DNA of 64,000 bases from the NCBI RefSeq assembly GCF_001439815.1, contig NZ_JYLM01000014.1:45941-109940 (forward strand), in the 5' to 3' direction. Under the pieces are notes generated by a model that was not told the origin of the DNA, did no database searches, and was given only the letters and a program-made list of their open reading frames with translations. Position numbers and translations under genes: made by a program. Source of the DNA: Pseudomonas orientalis (lineage in GTDB: Bacteria; Pseudomonadota; Gammaproteobacteria; Pseudomonadales; Pseudomonadaceae). Shown here piece by piece: positions 17,387-26,157 of this stretch; positions within the stretch are counted from its first letter, which is position 1; every line of letters begins with the position of its first letter.

Positions 17387-18343
17387 ATGAATAGCAAGAC
17401 ACTGTGGTTGATCGGCCGGCGCTTTGGCGCAGGGATCGTGACCTTGTTGATCGTGTCCATGGTCGTGTTCGCGATCACGGCGGTACTGCCGGGGGACGCG
17501 GCGCAACAAGCCCTCGGCCAGTTCGCCACCCCCGAACAGGTGGCGGCCCTGCGCCTGAAACTGGGGCTGGACCAGCCCGGTGTGTTGCGTTACCTGCACT
17601 GGTTGATGAGCCTGCTCAGCGGTGACATGGGCGTGTCGGTGTCCAATGCCATGCCGGTGGGTGAACTGATGGCAGGCCGGGTGCCCAACACCTTGATGCT
17701 GGCGGGCGCCACGGCGCTGGTCTCGGTGCCGGTGGCGCTGGTGCTCGGCATCGGCTCGGCAATGGGCCGGGGCGGGCGCATCGACAGTTGCCTGAGCTTT
17801 GTCACCCTGGCGATGGTCGCGGTACCGGAGTTTCTGGTGGCGACCCTGGCGGTGCTGATTTTTGCGGTCAACCTGGGGTGGCTGTCGGCGCTGTCCTATG
17901 CCAGTGATATCACCTCACCCCTGCAATTCATGCGCACCTACGCCTTGCCGGTGATGACCCTGTGTTGCGTGATCGTCGCGCAAATGGCACGCATGACCCG
18001 CGCCGCGGTGATCGACCAGCTCGACAGCCCCTACGTGGAAATGGCGCGTCTGAAGGGCGTCAGCCCGATCCGTATCGTGCTGCGCCATGCCTTGCCCAAT
18101 GCCATCGGGCCGATTGCCAACGCCATTGCCCTGAGCCTGTCGTACCTGTTGGGTGGGGTGGTGATCGTCGAAACCATCTTCAACTATCCCGGCATCGCCA
18201 GCCTGATGGTCGATGCGGTGACCAACCGTGACATGGCGTTGGTGCAAGCCTGCACCATGTTGTTCTGCGCCGCCTACCTGAGCCTGGTGCTGCTGGCCGA
18301 CCTGTGTGCAATCCTTTCCAACCCGAGGCTGCGAAACCAATGA
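17387..18343 (+). CDS. ABC transporter permease (DppB-like)
   Basis: 318 residues from ATG 17387 with TGAGGAGGGCGG ribosome region overlapping the end of the previous gene. Six transmembrane segments and the EAA cytoplasmic loop (EMARLKGVSPIRIVLRHALPNA) identify a DppB/OppB-type inner-membrane permease. Its stop overlaps the start of the partner permease by 4 bp (ATGA), indicating translational coupling. Confidence 0.92.
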   Translation: MNSKTLWLIGRRFGAGIVTLLIVSMVVFAITAVLPGDAAQQALGQFATPEQVAALRLKLGLDQPGVLRYLHWLMSLLSGDMGVSVSNAMPVGELMAGRVPNTLMLAGATALVSVPVALVLGIGSAMGRGGRIDSCLSFVTLAMVAVPEFLVATLAVLIFAVNLGWLSALSYASDITSPLQFMRTYALPVMTLCCVIVAQMARMTRAAVIDQLDSPYVEMARLKGVSPIRIVLRHALPNAIGPIANAIALSLSYLLGGVVIVETIFNYPGIASLMVDAVTNRDMALVQACTMLFCAAYLSLVLLADLCAILSNPRLRNQ

Positions 18344-19215
18344 ACAACCTCATTGCGAAGTCCAAGCCGGTGTCTTCCGCCCTGGCGCTCGCCAAGGTGT
18401 CCAGTGGCCCGTCCTGGCTGGGGCTGCTGGGGGGCGCGGTGTGCGTCGCCTGGTTGCTGGTGGCGCTGTTCGGTCCATGGCTGGCGCCCCACCCGGTGGG
18501 TGAAGTGGTATCGGACAACATCTTCGAAGGTTTCAGCCTCGCGCACCCTTTCGGCACCGATTACCTGGGCCGCGACATGCTCAGCCGGGTATTGGTCGGC
18601 GCACGGTTCACCGTCGGGCTGGCACTGGTGGCGGCCCTCCTGGCCAGCTCGCTGGGTACCGGCTGTGCGTTGTTGTCGGTGGTCGCGCCCAAGTGGCTGG
18701 ACGAAATCATCAGCCGCATCATGGACGCCTTCATTTCCATCCCGAGCAAAATGCTCGCGCTGATCATGGTTTCGGCATTCGGCTCATCGGTGACGCTGCT
18801 GATCTGCACGGCCGTGATCAGTTATATCCCCGGCTCGTTTCGTGTCGCGCGCAGCATGGCGGTCAATATCGAGGCCCTGGAATATGTGCAGGTCGCGCGT
18901 ACCCGGGGCGAGCGCCGCCTGTACGTGGCGTGCATGGAGATCTTGCCGAACATGCTCAACCCGGTGTTGACCGACCTGGGCCTGCGTTTCGGCTACATCG
19001 TGCTGTTGCTCAGCGGCATGAGCTTTCTCGGCCTCGGCGTGCAACCGCCGGACGCGGACCTGGGCTCGCTGGTGCGGGAAAACATCGGCGGCCTTAACCA
19101 GGGCGCGCTGGCGATCATCATTCCGGCGCTGGCCATCGGCACGCTGACCATCGGTGTGAATCTGCTGATCGACTACCTGTCGTCCAGACGCAGCCGCCGC
19201 ACGGGAGGCCATTGA
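18340..19215 (+). CDS. ABC transporter permease (DppC-like)
   Basis: 291 residues starting at ATG 18340, inside the stop of the previous gene. N-terminal OppC-type segment, FGTDYLGRDMLSRVLVGARFT (the family N-terminal block) and an EAA loop (EYVQVARTRGERRLYVACMEILPNM). It forms the second half of the membrane channel for the SBP at 15736 and the fused ATPase at 19217. Confidence 0.92.
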   Translation: MNNLIAKSKPVSSALALAKVSSGPSWLGLLGGAVCVAWLLVALFGPWLAPHPVGEVVSDNIFEGFSLAHPFGTDYLGRDMLSRVLVGARFTVGLALVAALLASSLGTGCALLSVVAPKWLDEIISRIMDAFISIPSKMLALIMVSAFGSSVTLLICTAVISYIPGSFRVARSMAVNIEALEYVQVARTRGERRLYVACMEILPNMLNPVLTDLGLRFGYIVLLLSGMSFLGLGVQPPDADLGSLVRENIGGLNQGALAIIIPALAIGTLTIGVNLLIDYLSSRRSRRTGGH

Positions 19216-19216
19216 A

Positions 19217-21067
19217 ATGACCGAATTGATTCGCGTCCAGGACCTGCGCGTGGTCGCCTGTGGCGAGCGCGGCGAGGTCGAGATCGTCAAGGGTGTGAGC
19301 TTTGCCCTGGCCAAAGGAGAAGTGCTGGCGTTGATCGGTGAGTCCGGCTCGGGCAAGACCACCATCGCCCTGGCGCTGCTGGGCTATGCGCGGCGCGGCT
19401 GTCGCCTGGCCGGCGGGGTGGTGCGCGTCGGTGAGCACGACATGCTGGCCTTGAGCGAACAGCAACTGCAGGGCTTGCGTGGCAATCGCGTGTCTTATAT
19501 CGCGCAAAGCGCCGCCGCCGCGTTCAATCCAGCCAAGAGACTCCTCGACCAAGTGGTGGAAGGCGCGCTGATCCATGGCCTCGGCAGTCGGGCCGAGCTG
19601 CGAGCCAAGGCCCTGGGACTGTTTCGCGACCTCGCGCTGCCGGACCCGGAACGCATCGGCCAGCGCTACCCGCACCAGGTCTCCGGCGGGCAACTGCAAC
19701 GGGTGATGGCGGCCATGGCGCTGATCAGTGATCCATTGCTGGTGGTGCTTGACGAGCCGACCACCGCGTTGGACGTGACCACCCAGATCGACGTGCTGCG
19801 CGCGTTCAAACGCGTGGTGCGCGAGCGCGGCGCCACGGCAGTGTACGTGTCCCACGACCTGGCGGTGGTGGCGCAGATGGCCGACCAGATCGTGGTGCTC
19901 AATGGCGGCCAGATCCTCGAACAGAACGCCACCGCGCCGCTGCTCAAGGCCCCGGCCCATGAGTACACGCGCAGCCTGCTGGCCGCCGCGCGGCCGGATA
20001 CGACCATTCGCCCGCCCAGCGGTATTGCCGAAGACACGCCGTTGCTGAGCATCAGCGGCCTCACCGCCGGTTACGGCAACAGGAACGTGCAGGGCATGCC
20101 GGCGATCCGCGTGCTGGAAGATATCGACCTCACCGTGCGCCGCGGCCAGGCCATCGGGGTGATCGGCGAGTCCGGCTCGGGCAAGTCGACCCTGGCGCGG
20201 GTGGTCGCCGGCCTGCTGTCGCCGGCGCTGGGCGGCTTGACCTTTGACGGGCAACCGTTGGGCGGCAGTCTGTCTGCGCGTACCCCGGAACAATTTCGGC
20301 GCATCCAGATGGTGTTCCAGAACGCCGATACCGCGCTCAATCCGATGCACAGTGTGGCGACCATTCTCGGGCGTCCCTTGAAGATGTATTTCGGCCTCAA
20401 AGGCCGTGCATTGGAGGCCCGTATCGGCGAATTGCTCGACCTGGTGCGCTTGCCACGCGACCTTGCCGAGCGACGTCCCAACGAGCTGTCCGGCGGGCAG
20501 AAGCAACGGGTCAACCTGGCGCGGGCGCTGGCGGCCAAACCCGACCTGATTCTGTGCGATGAAGTCACCTCGGCCCTCGACACCGTGGTGGGCGCGGCGA
20601 TCCTCGAACTGCTGCGTGATTTGCGCCGGCAGTTGGGCGTGTCCTACCTGTTTATCAGCCATGACATCTCCACCGTGCGCGCGCTGTGCGATGACATTGT
20701 GGTGATGTACAGCGGCCACAAGGTGCAGGCCGGCAGTCGCCAGTCGTTTGCCGAGCCGCCGTTCCACCCGTACACCGACGTGTTGATCCATTCGGTGCCC
20801 GAACTGCGCCAGGGCTGGCTGGAGACCTGCGGCGCCGGTGGCGGCGAGCTGCCGCCGCTCGGCGCGCGGGCCAACGTGCCGCAACTGTGCACCTTTCTCA
20901 ATCGCTGCCCGGTGCGCGTGGACGGCCTGTGCAACCGCACTGCGCCGCCGCGCCGCCGCCTCGACGATGGCGGCGAAATTCTCTGCCATCACGACAGCGC
21001 CCGGTTGCGCAACAGCCAACAGGGCGTGTCCGTCTTTCCTGCCGAGCCACGGAGCCAGGCCTCATGA
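19217..21067 (+). CDS. Dipeptide-type ABC transporter ATPase, DppD-DppF fusion
   Basis: 616 residues carrying two complete nucleotide-binding domains: Walker A GESGSGKTT (about residue 40) and GESGSGKST (about residue 318), signature motifs VSGGQLQR and LSGGQKQR, Walker B VVLDEPTTALD and ILCDEVTSALD. This is a natural fusion of the usually separate DppD and DppF subunits. The second Walker B has Val instead of the usual Pro (DEVTSALD). A C-terminal oligopeptide-transporter extension with cysteines (CTFLNRCPVRVDGLC) is present. Its stop overlaps the argE-like start by 4 bp. Confidence 0.92.
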   Translation: MTELIRVQDLRVVACGERGEVEIVKGVSFALAKGEVLALIGESGSGKTTIALALLGYARRGCRLAGGVVRVGEHDMLALSEQQLQGLRGNRVSYIAQSAAAAFNPAKRLLDQVVEGALIHGLGSRAELRAKALGLFRDLALPDPERIGQRYPHQVSGGQLQRVMAAMALISDPLLVVLDEPTTALDVTTQIDVLRAFKRVVRERGATAVYVSHDLAVVAQMADQIVVLNGGQILEQNATAPLLKAPAHEYTRSLLAAARPDTTIRPPSGIAEDTPLLSISGLTAGYGNRNVQGMPAIRVLEDIDLTVRRGQAIGVIGESGSGKSTLARVVAGLLSPALGGLTFDGQPLGGSLSARTPEQFRRIQMVFQNADTALNPMHSVATILGRPLKMYFGLKGRALEARIGELLDLVRLPRDLAERRPNELSGGQKQRVNLARALAAKPDLILCDEVTSALDTVVGAAILELLRDLRRQLGVSYLFISHDISTVRALCDDIVVMYSGHKVQAGSRQSFAEPPFHPYTDVLIHSVPELRQGWLETCGAGGGELPPLGARANVPQLCTFLNRCPVRVDGLCNRTAPPRRRLDDGGEILCHHDSARLRNSQQGVSVFPAEPRSQAS

Positions 21068-22221
21068 GCCCCCGCGTACTGGATATCCTGAAAAAACTGA
21101 TGGCGTTCGACACGGTGTCCTCCGAGTCGAACATGGCCTTGATCGAGTACGTGCGTGACCTGCTGCGGAGCCACGGTATCGAGTCGCTGATCGTCAAGGA
21201 TCACAGTGGCAAAAAGGCCAACCTGTTCGCCAGCACCGGTCCCAGGGACCAGCCCGGCGTGCTGCTGTCCGGGCATACCGACGTGGTACCGGCGGCGGGG
21301 CAGGCGTGGAGCTTTCCCGCATTCGCCGCCACCGTGCAGGACGGGCGCATCTACGGGCGTGGCAGTTGCGACATGAAGGGTTTTATCGCCCTGGCCATCG
21401 ACGCCATGCTCGACGCCGCCGGCCACACCTTGAGTCGCCCGTTGCAGTTGGCCTTGTCCCATGATGAGGAGATCGGTTGCGTCGGCGTGCGGCGCCTGCT
21501 CGATGTGCTGCACCTGGCGCCGGTGCGACCGTTTCTGTGTGTGATTGGTGAGCCGACCAACATGCAATTTGTGCTCGGGCACAAGGGCAAGGGCTCGTAT
21601 CGCACCTACTGTCGTGGCCTGGAGGCGCATTCTTCACTGGCACCGCGTTCGGTCAATGCCATCCATGTGGCCTGCGATTTTATCGCCGCCCTGCGTGAGC
21701 ACCAGCAGCATCTGCAACGCCACGGTGCCCAGGACACCGACTACGACGTGCCCTACAGCACCGTGCATGTGGGGCAGATTGTCGGCGGCAAGGCGCTCAA
21801 TATCGTGCCGAATCTGTGCACCCTGGATTTCGAAGTGCGCAACCTGCCCGCTGACGATCTGGACCGGTTCCTGGAGCAGATGCGCGAGCGTGCCGAAGTG
21901 ATCGTGCGTGAGGCACAAAAACTCTCCAGCGTGGCGGCCATCGAGATCGAAACCCTCAACGTCTACCCCGGCCTGGACACGCACCCGAGCGTCGAGGCGG
22001 TGCACTTCCTCAAGCAATTCGCCGCGCCGGACACCGGCACCGCCAAGGTTTCGTTCGGCACCGAAGGCGGTCTGTTCAAGCAGCGCCTGGACGTGCCGGT
22101 GGTGGTATGCGGGCCGGGCTCCATCGAGCAGGCGCACAAGCCGGATGAGTTTATCGAGATCAGCCAGATGGACGCCGGCGCGCAGTTTCTGCACGGGCTG
22201 CTGGGTTCATTGAAGGTGTAG
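21064..22221 (+). CDS. ArgE-type M20 deacylase (acetylornithine deacetylase-like)
   Basis: 385 residues from ATG 21064. M20 metallopeptidase motifs: first metal ligand and acid in SGHTDVVPAAGQ, bridging Asp in GRGSCDMKGF, catalytic Glu pair in LSHDEEIGCVGV, further ligands in VIGEPTN and the C-terminal His in IEQAHKPDE. ArgE family members hydrolyse N-acyl amino acids. It is translationally coupled to the uptake operon, so it most likely deacylates the imported compound rather than making arginine. Automatic annotation would call it acetylornithine deacetylase; the context argues for catabolism. Confidence 0.88.
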   Translation: MSPRVLDILKKLMAFDTVSSESNMALIEYVRDLLRSHGIESLIVKDHSGKKANLFASTGPRDQPGVLLSGHTDVVPAAGQAWSFPAFAATVQDGRIYGRGSCDMKGFIALAIDAMLDAAGHTLSRPLQLALSHDEEIGCVGVRRLLDVLHLAPVRPFLCVIGEPTNMQFVLGHKGKGSYRTYCRGLEAHSSLAPRSVNAIHVACDFIAALREHQQHLQRHGAQDTDYDVPYSTVHVGQIVGGKALNIVPNLCTLDFEVRNLPADDLDRFLEQMRERAEVIVREAQKLSSVAAIEIETLNVYPGLDTHPSVEAVHFLKQFAAPDTGTAKVSFGTEGGLFKQRLDVPVVVCGPGSIEQAHKPDEFIEISQMDAGAQFLHGLLGSLKV

Positions 22222-22338
22222 CAGAGCCTGCCGTCCGGGCCTGAAATTCAGCATGGCACGCTGCTGGAACCGTGCTTTCGGCATCCTCCTGCGAGGCACC
22301 TCTCTAGACTGGAGCGTGTCTCGGATCAGGACTCGACC

Positions 22339-23799
22339 ATGCTCACTACTCGCTTGCAAGACCCCAGCCTGCTGGCTGAACTCGCCTATGTGGATGGCCG
22401 GTGGGTCGCCGCCGACAGCGGCGCCACACTGGACATCCTTGACCCCGCCAGCGGCCGGTTGCTGGCCCGGGTGCCGGCCATGGCGGCGCTGGACACGCGC
22501 CGTGCCATCGTCGCCGCCGAACGCGCCTGGCCCGCCTGGCGCGCGCGCCCGGCCGCCGAACGCGCCGCGTTGCTGGAGCGTTGGTATCAGGCGATGCTCG
22601 ACAACCTTGATGACCTCGCGCTGATCATGACGTTCGAACAGGGCAAGCCCCTCAATGAAGCCAAGGGCGAGGTGCGCTACGGCGCCGGGTTCGTCAAATG
22701 GTTTGCCGAAGAAGCGCGGCGGGTCTACGGCGAAACCATGCCGGCACCCAGCGGCGACCGCCGCCTGCTGACCCTCAAGCAGCCGGTGGGGGTGTGCGCC
22801 GCCATCACCCCGTGGAATTTCCCCAACGCGATGATCACCCGCAAGTGCGCACCGGCACTGGCCGCCGGGTGCCCGATCATTGTCAAACCCTCGGACCTCA
22901 CGCCGTTGTCGGCCCTGGCCCTGGCCGTGCTGGCCGAGCGCGTGGGGATTCCCGCCGGTGTGTTCAATGTGATCACCGGGCTGCCCGCTGGTATCGGCGA
23001 GGAACTGACCGGTAACCCGGCAGTGCGCAAGATTTCCTTTACCGGCTCCACGGCGGTCGGCCGTCTGTTGATGCGCCAGAGTGCCGACCACATCAAGCGC
23101 CTGAGCCTGGAGCTGGGCGGCAACGCGCCGTTCGTGGTGTTCGATGACGCCGACCTGGAGCAGGCCGTGGCCGGGGTGATGCTCAGCAAATTTCGCAATG
23201 CCGGGCAAACCTGCGTCTGCGCCAATCGCATTCTGGTGCAGGCGGGCATCTACGAGCGGTTCGCGGCACGTCTGGTGCAAGAGGTGGCCAGGCTCAAGGT
23301 GGGCAACGGCCTGGAGGAGGGCGTCAGTATCGGGCCGTTGATCAACGTCGCTGCGGTGCACAAAGTCGCGCGGCATATCGAGGATGCCCTGGGCCACGGC
23401 GCGACGTTGCTGTGCGGCGCGGTGCCTAGCGGTGACAGCCAGTTCGTGCAGCCTACGGTGCTCGGCGACTGCCATGCCGGCATGCTGCTGGCCAATGAAG
23501 AGACCTTCGGCCCCGTAGCGCCGCTGATGCGCTTTGGCGATGAAGCCGAGGCGCTGGCCCTGGCCAATGCCACGCCGTACGGGCTGGGCGCCTACTATTT
23601 CACCCAGGACCTGCAGCGATCGTGGCGCTTCGGCGAAGCCCTGGAGTTCGGCATGGTCGGGCTCAACACCGGGATTATCTCCATGGAAGTTGCACCCTTT
23701 GGCGGCATCAAGCAGTCGGGCCTGGGGCGTGAGGGCAGCAAGTACGGCCTGGATGAGTACCTTGAGGTCAAGGCTTTCCACATTGGCGGGTTGAACTAG
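22339..23799 (+). CDS. NAD-dependent succinate-semialdehyde dehydrogenase-like ALDH
   Basis: 486 residues. Catalytic Asn160 (TPWNFP), Glu259 (LELGGNAPF) and nucleophile Cys292 (GQTCVCANR), the last being the exact GabD-type sequence with a second cysteine two residues on, linked to redox control in SSADHs. It oxidises succinate semialdehyde or a related aldehyde acid to feed the TCA cycle. It follows the deacylase by 117 bp and precedes the TtuC-like gene by 13 bp. Confidence 0.88.
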   Translation: MLTTRLQDPSLLAELAYVDGRWVAADSGATLDILDPASGRLLARVPAMAALDTRRAIVAAERAWPAWRARPAAERAALLERWYQAMLDNLDDLALIMTFEQGKPLNEAKGEVRYGAGFVKWFAEEARRVYGETMPAPSGDRRLLTLKQPVGVCAAITPWNFPNAMITRKCAPALAAGCPIIVKPSDLTPLSALALAVLAERVGIPAGVFNVITGLPAGIGEELTGNPAVRKISFTGSTAVGRLLMRQSADHIKRLSLELGGNAPFVVFDDADLEQAVAGVMLSKFRNAGQTCVCANRILVQAGIYERFAARLVQEVARLKVGNGLEEGVSIGPLINVAAVHKVARHIEDALGHGATLLCGAVPSGDSQFVQPTVLGDCHAGMLLANEETFGPVAPLMRFGDEAEALALANATPYGLGAYYFTQDLQRSWRFGEALEFGMVGLNTGIISMEVAPFGGIKQSGLGREGSKYGLDEYLEVKAFHIGGLN

Positions 23800-23812
23800 C
23801 GGGGCAGGCACC

Positions 23813-24898
23813 ATGAGCAAGGCATTCAGAATCGCCGCGATTGCCGGCGACGGGATCGGCAAGGAAGTGTTACCCGAAGGGCTGCGGGTGTTGGAGCAGG
23901 CTGCGAAAGTCTGGGACCTGAACCTGAGCATCGATGTGCTCGACTGGGCCCACTGCGATTACTACCTGGCGCACGGGCAAATGATGCCGGACGACTGGTT
24001 CGAACAGCTCAAGGGCTATGACGCCATCTACTTCGGTGCAGTGGGCTGGCCGGACAAGGTCCCGGATCACATTTCCCTGTGGGGCTCGCTGCTCAAGTTC
24101 CGTCGTGACTTCGACCAGTACGTGAACCTCCGTCCGGTGCGGCTGTTCCCCGGCGTGCCCTGCCCGCTGGCCGGGCGTACGCCTGGAGACATCGATTTCG
24201 TGGTGATCCGTGAAAACACCGAGGGCGAATACTCCTCGGTGGGCGGCAAAATGTTCGAAGGCACCGAGCATGAGTTCGTGCTGCAGGAATCGGTGTTCAC
24301 CCGGCGCGGTGTCGACCGCATCCTCAAGTTCGCCTTCGACCTGGCCCAGGCCCGCCCACGCAAGACGCTCACGGCGGCGACCAAGTCCAACGGCATTGCC
24401 ATCAGCATGCCCTATTGGGATGAACGCACCGCGCTGATGGCGACACACTATCCCGAGGTGCGCTGGGACAAGCAGCATATCGACATTCTCTGCGCGCGCT
24501 TTGTGCTGCAACCGGACCGTTTCGATGTGGTGGTGGCGTCGAACCTGTTCGGCGACATCCTTTCCGACCTCGGGCCGGCCTGTGCGGGAACCATCGGCAT
24601 TGCCCCGTCGGCCAACCTCGACCCCGAGCGCCGGTTTCCGTCGTTGTTCGAGCCGGTCCATGGTTCTGCGCCGGATATTTATGGGCAGAACATCGCCAAT
24701 CCGATTGCGATGATCTGGTCGGGGGCCTTGATGCTCGATTTCCTCGGCAACGGCGATGCGCGCTATCGGGCGGCCCATGATGGGATTCTGAAGGCGATCG
24801 AGGCGGTGATTGCGCAGGGGCCGATTACGCCGGATTTAGGTGGACGAGGCTCGACCCGGGAGGTGGGGCTGGCGATTGCCGAATGGCTGCACTCCTGA
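23813..24898 (+). CDS. Tartrate/D-malate dehydrogenase (isocitrate/isopropylmalate dehydrogenase family)
   Basis: 361 residues with the family signatures AGDGIGKEV, VIRENTEGEYSSVGG and the Mg-binding NLFGDILSDLGPACAGTIGIAPSAN followed by FEPVHGSAPDI. Best fit by eye is TtuC/DmlA, which oxidatively decarboxylates D-malate, L-tartrate or related 2-hydroxy diacids with NAD. Last gene of the rightward operon; a REP pair follows. Its presence suggests that the degraded compound yields a hydroxylated C4 diacid. Confidence 0.87.
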   Translation: MSKAFRIAAIAGDGIGKEVLPEGLRVLEQAAKVWDLNLSIDVLDWAHCDYYLAHGQMMPDDWFEQLKGYDAIYFGAVGWPDKVPDHISLWGSLLKFRRDFDQYVNLRPVRLFPGVPCPLAGRTPGDIDFVVIRENTEGEYSSVGGKMFEGTEHEFVLQESVFTRRGVDRILKFAFDLAQARPRKTLTAATKSNGIAISMPYWDERTALMATHYPEVRWDKQHIDILCARFVLQPDRFDVVVASNLFGDILSDLGPACAGTIGIAPSANLDPERRFPSLFEPVHGSAPDIYGQNIANPIAMIWSGALMLDFLGNGDARYRAAHDGILKAIEAVIAQGPITPDLGGRGSTREVGLAIAEWLHS

Positions 24899-24916
24899 GG
24901 CGGGCACGGTCAAAAA

Positions 24917-25022
24917 TGTGGGAGGGGGCTTGCCCCCGATGGCGGTGTATCAGTCACATCCTCTGTGGCTGACCCTCCGCCATCGGGGGCAAGTCGAATC
25001 GTCGCACCGCCCCTCCCACATT
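24917..25022. repeat. REP inverted pair, second unit a hybrid
   Basis: The first unit is standard. The second reads ...GGGGGCAAG, then 16 bases TCGAATCGTCGCACCG (24994-25009), then CCCCTCCCACA, so its palindrome is interrupted or recombined with a second REP class. Confidence 0.85.
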
Positions 25023-25036
25023 TGTATCTTCAGGCT

Positions 25037-25963
25037 TCAGTAGCCTTTATGGCGGTCGATTTCACCCTCCATCGGCTCACCGCGCTCAAAGCGCCGAATA
25101 TTCTCCAGCAGCACGCCAAATGCACTCGCCGGTTGGGTCATCGCTGCAATATGCGGCGTCAGTACAATCTGCGGGTGATCCCAGAAGGGATGCGCTTGCG
25201 GCGCCGGTTCTTGCTGCAGCACATCCAGCACGGCGCCACTCAATTGCCCGCTGCCGAGCGCGTCCAGCAAATCCGCTTCCACCAGGTGCCCACCTCGGCC
25301 CATGTTGATCAAGGCCGCGCCACGGGGCAGTTGGTCAAACAGGCGCTGGTTGAGAATGCCCTGGGTCTGTTCGGTCAACGGCAGCACACACAGCAAAATA
25401 TTGCACTGGCTGAGAAACGCCGGCAGTTGCGCCGCGCCCGCGTAGCAGTCCACGCCCGCCACCTGGTGGGCACTGCGCGCCCAGCCCGACAAGGCAAACC
25501 CCAGCGGTGCCAGGGTTGCCAGAATCTGCCGGGCCTGCGCACCCAGCCCCATGACCCCCACCCGTCGACTCAGCGCCGGCTGCAACAGGTGCGCCTGCCA
25601 GCAGCGCGCGGTCTGTTGCTGGCGATAGCGCAGCATGTCGCGGTGCAGGCTGAGCACGGCCCAGCTGGCGTATTCGCACATGCCACGGGTGATGCCGGGG
25701 TCGAGCAGGCGCACCACCGGCAGTTCGGGGGGCAGGCGCGACAGGTCCAGTTGATCGACCCCGGCCGACAGCGCAAACAGCACTTTCAGGTTGGGCAGCA
25801 AGCGCTGCACGTCATCCGGCGCCTGCCAGGCGGCCAGGTAGTCGATGTCGGCGGGGTCGCCGATGTCGGGCCAGGCGCGCCATTCGATATCCGGCGCGTG
25901 TTCGGCGAACAGCGCTTGCCAGTGCTGGCCGCGCACCGGGTCACTTTTATAGAGCAAGGCCAT
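25037..25963 (-). CDS. D-2-hydroxyacid dehydrogenase, glyoxylate/hydroxypyruvate reductase A-like
   Basis: 308 residues from ATG 25963 (AGGA seven bases upstream; the ATG six bases earlier is too close to it). NAD-binding fold VGVMGLGAQARQILATLAPLGF, catalytic Arg in INMGRGGHLVE and the catalytic His in TPHIAA. The C-terminal LLENIRRFERGEPMEGEIDRHKGY is characteristic of the GhrA branch, which reduces glyoxylate and hydroxypyruvate. It is divergent from the aminotransferase gene at 26158 across a 194-bp shared promoter region. Confidence 0.88.
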   Translation of the reverse strand: MALLYKSDPVRGQHWQALFAEHAPDIEWRAWPDIGDPADIDYLAAWQAPDDVQRLLPNLKVLFALSAGVDQLDLSRLPPELPVVRLLDPGITRGMCEYASWAVLSLHRDMLRYRQQQTARCWQAHLLQPALSRRVGVMGLGAQARQILATLAPLGFALSGWARSAHQVAGVDCYAGAAQLPAFLSQCNILLCVLPLTEQTQGILNQRLFDQLPRGAALINMGRGGHLVEADLLDALGSGQLSGAVLDVLQQEPAPQAHPFWDHPQIVLTPHIAAMTQPASAFGVLLENIRRFERGEPMEGEIDRHKGY

Positions 25964-26157
25964 GGGCATTTCCTGCTGGGTGGAAGAGAGACCCATGATC
26001 GCCCAAAGCCCGGCGCAGGATCTGTTGAAAGGCGCGGGCAAAACAGTGGATCCGCATTTCTCAGGCGCCAAGTTCGGCGTAGTTGGTTGCCCGCACGCCG
26101 TACGCTGGACAGCATCGCAACCACTTTCCGGTTGCCGCACTCACGATGGGAAATGCC

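Noticed and set aside
15655..17529. 624-codon open frame on the minus strand
   Set aside because: Antisense to the substrate-binding protein gene; His/Gln/Arg-rich shadow without start signals.
19118..21019. 633-codon open frame on the minus strand
   Set aside because: Antisense to the fused ABC ATPase, whose motifs are complete; the reverse product has no recognisable domain.
22250..22275. Sigma-54 promoter GGCACGCTGCTGGAAC before the SSADH gene
   Set aside because: The -24 element is good (TGGCACG) but the -12 position reads GA instead of GC at the required spacing.
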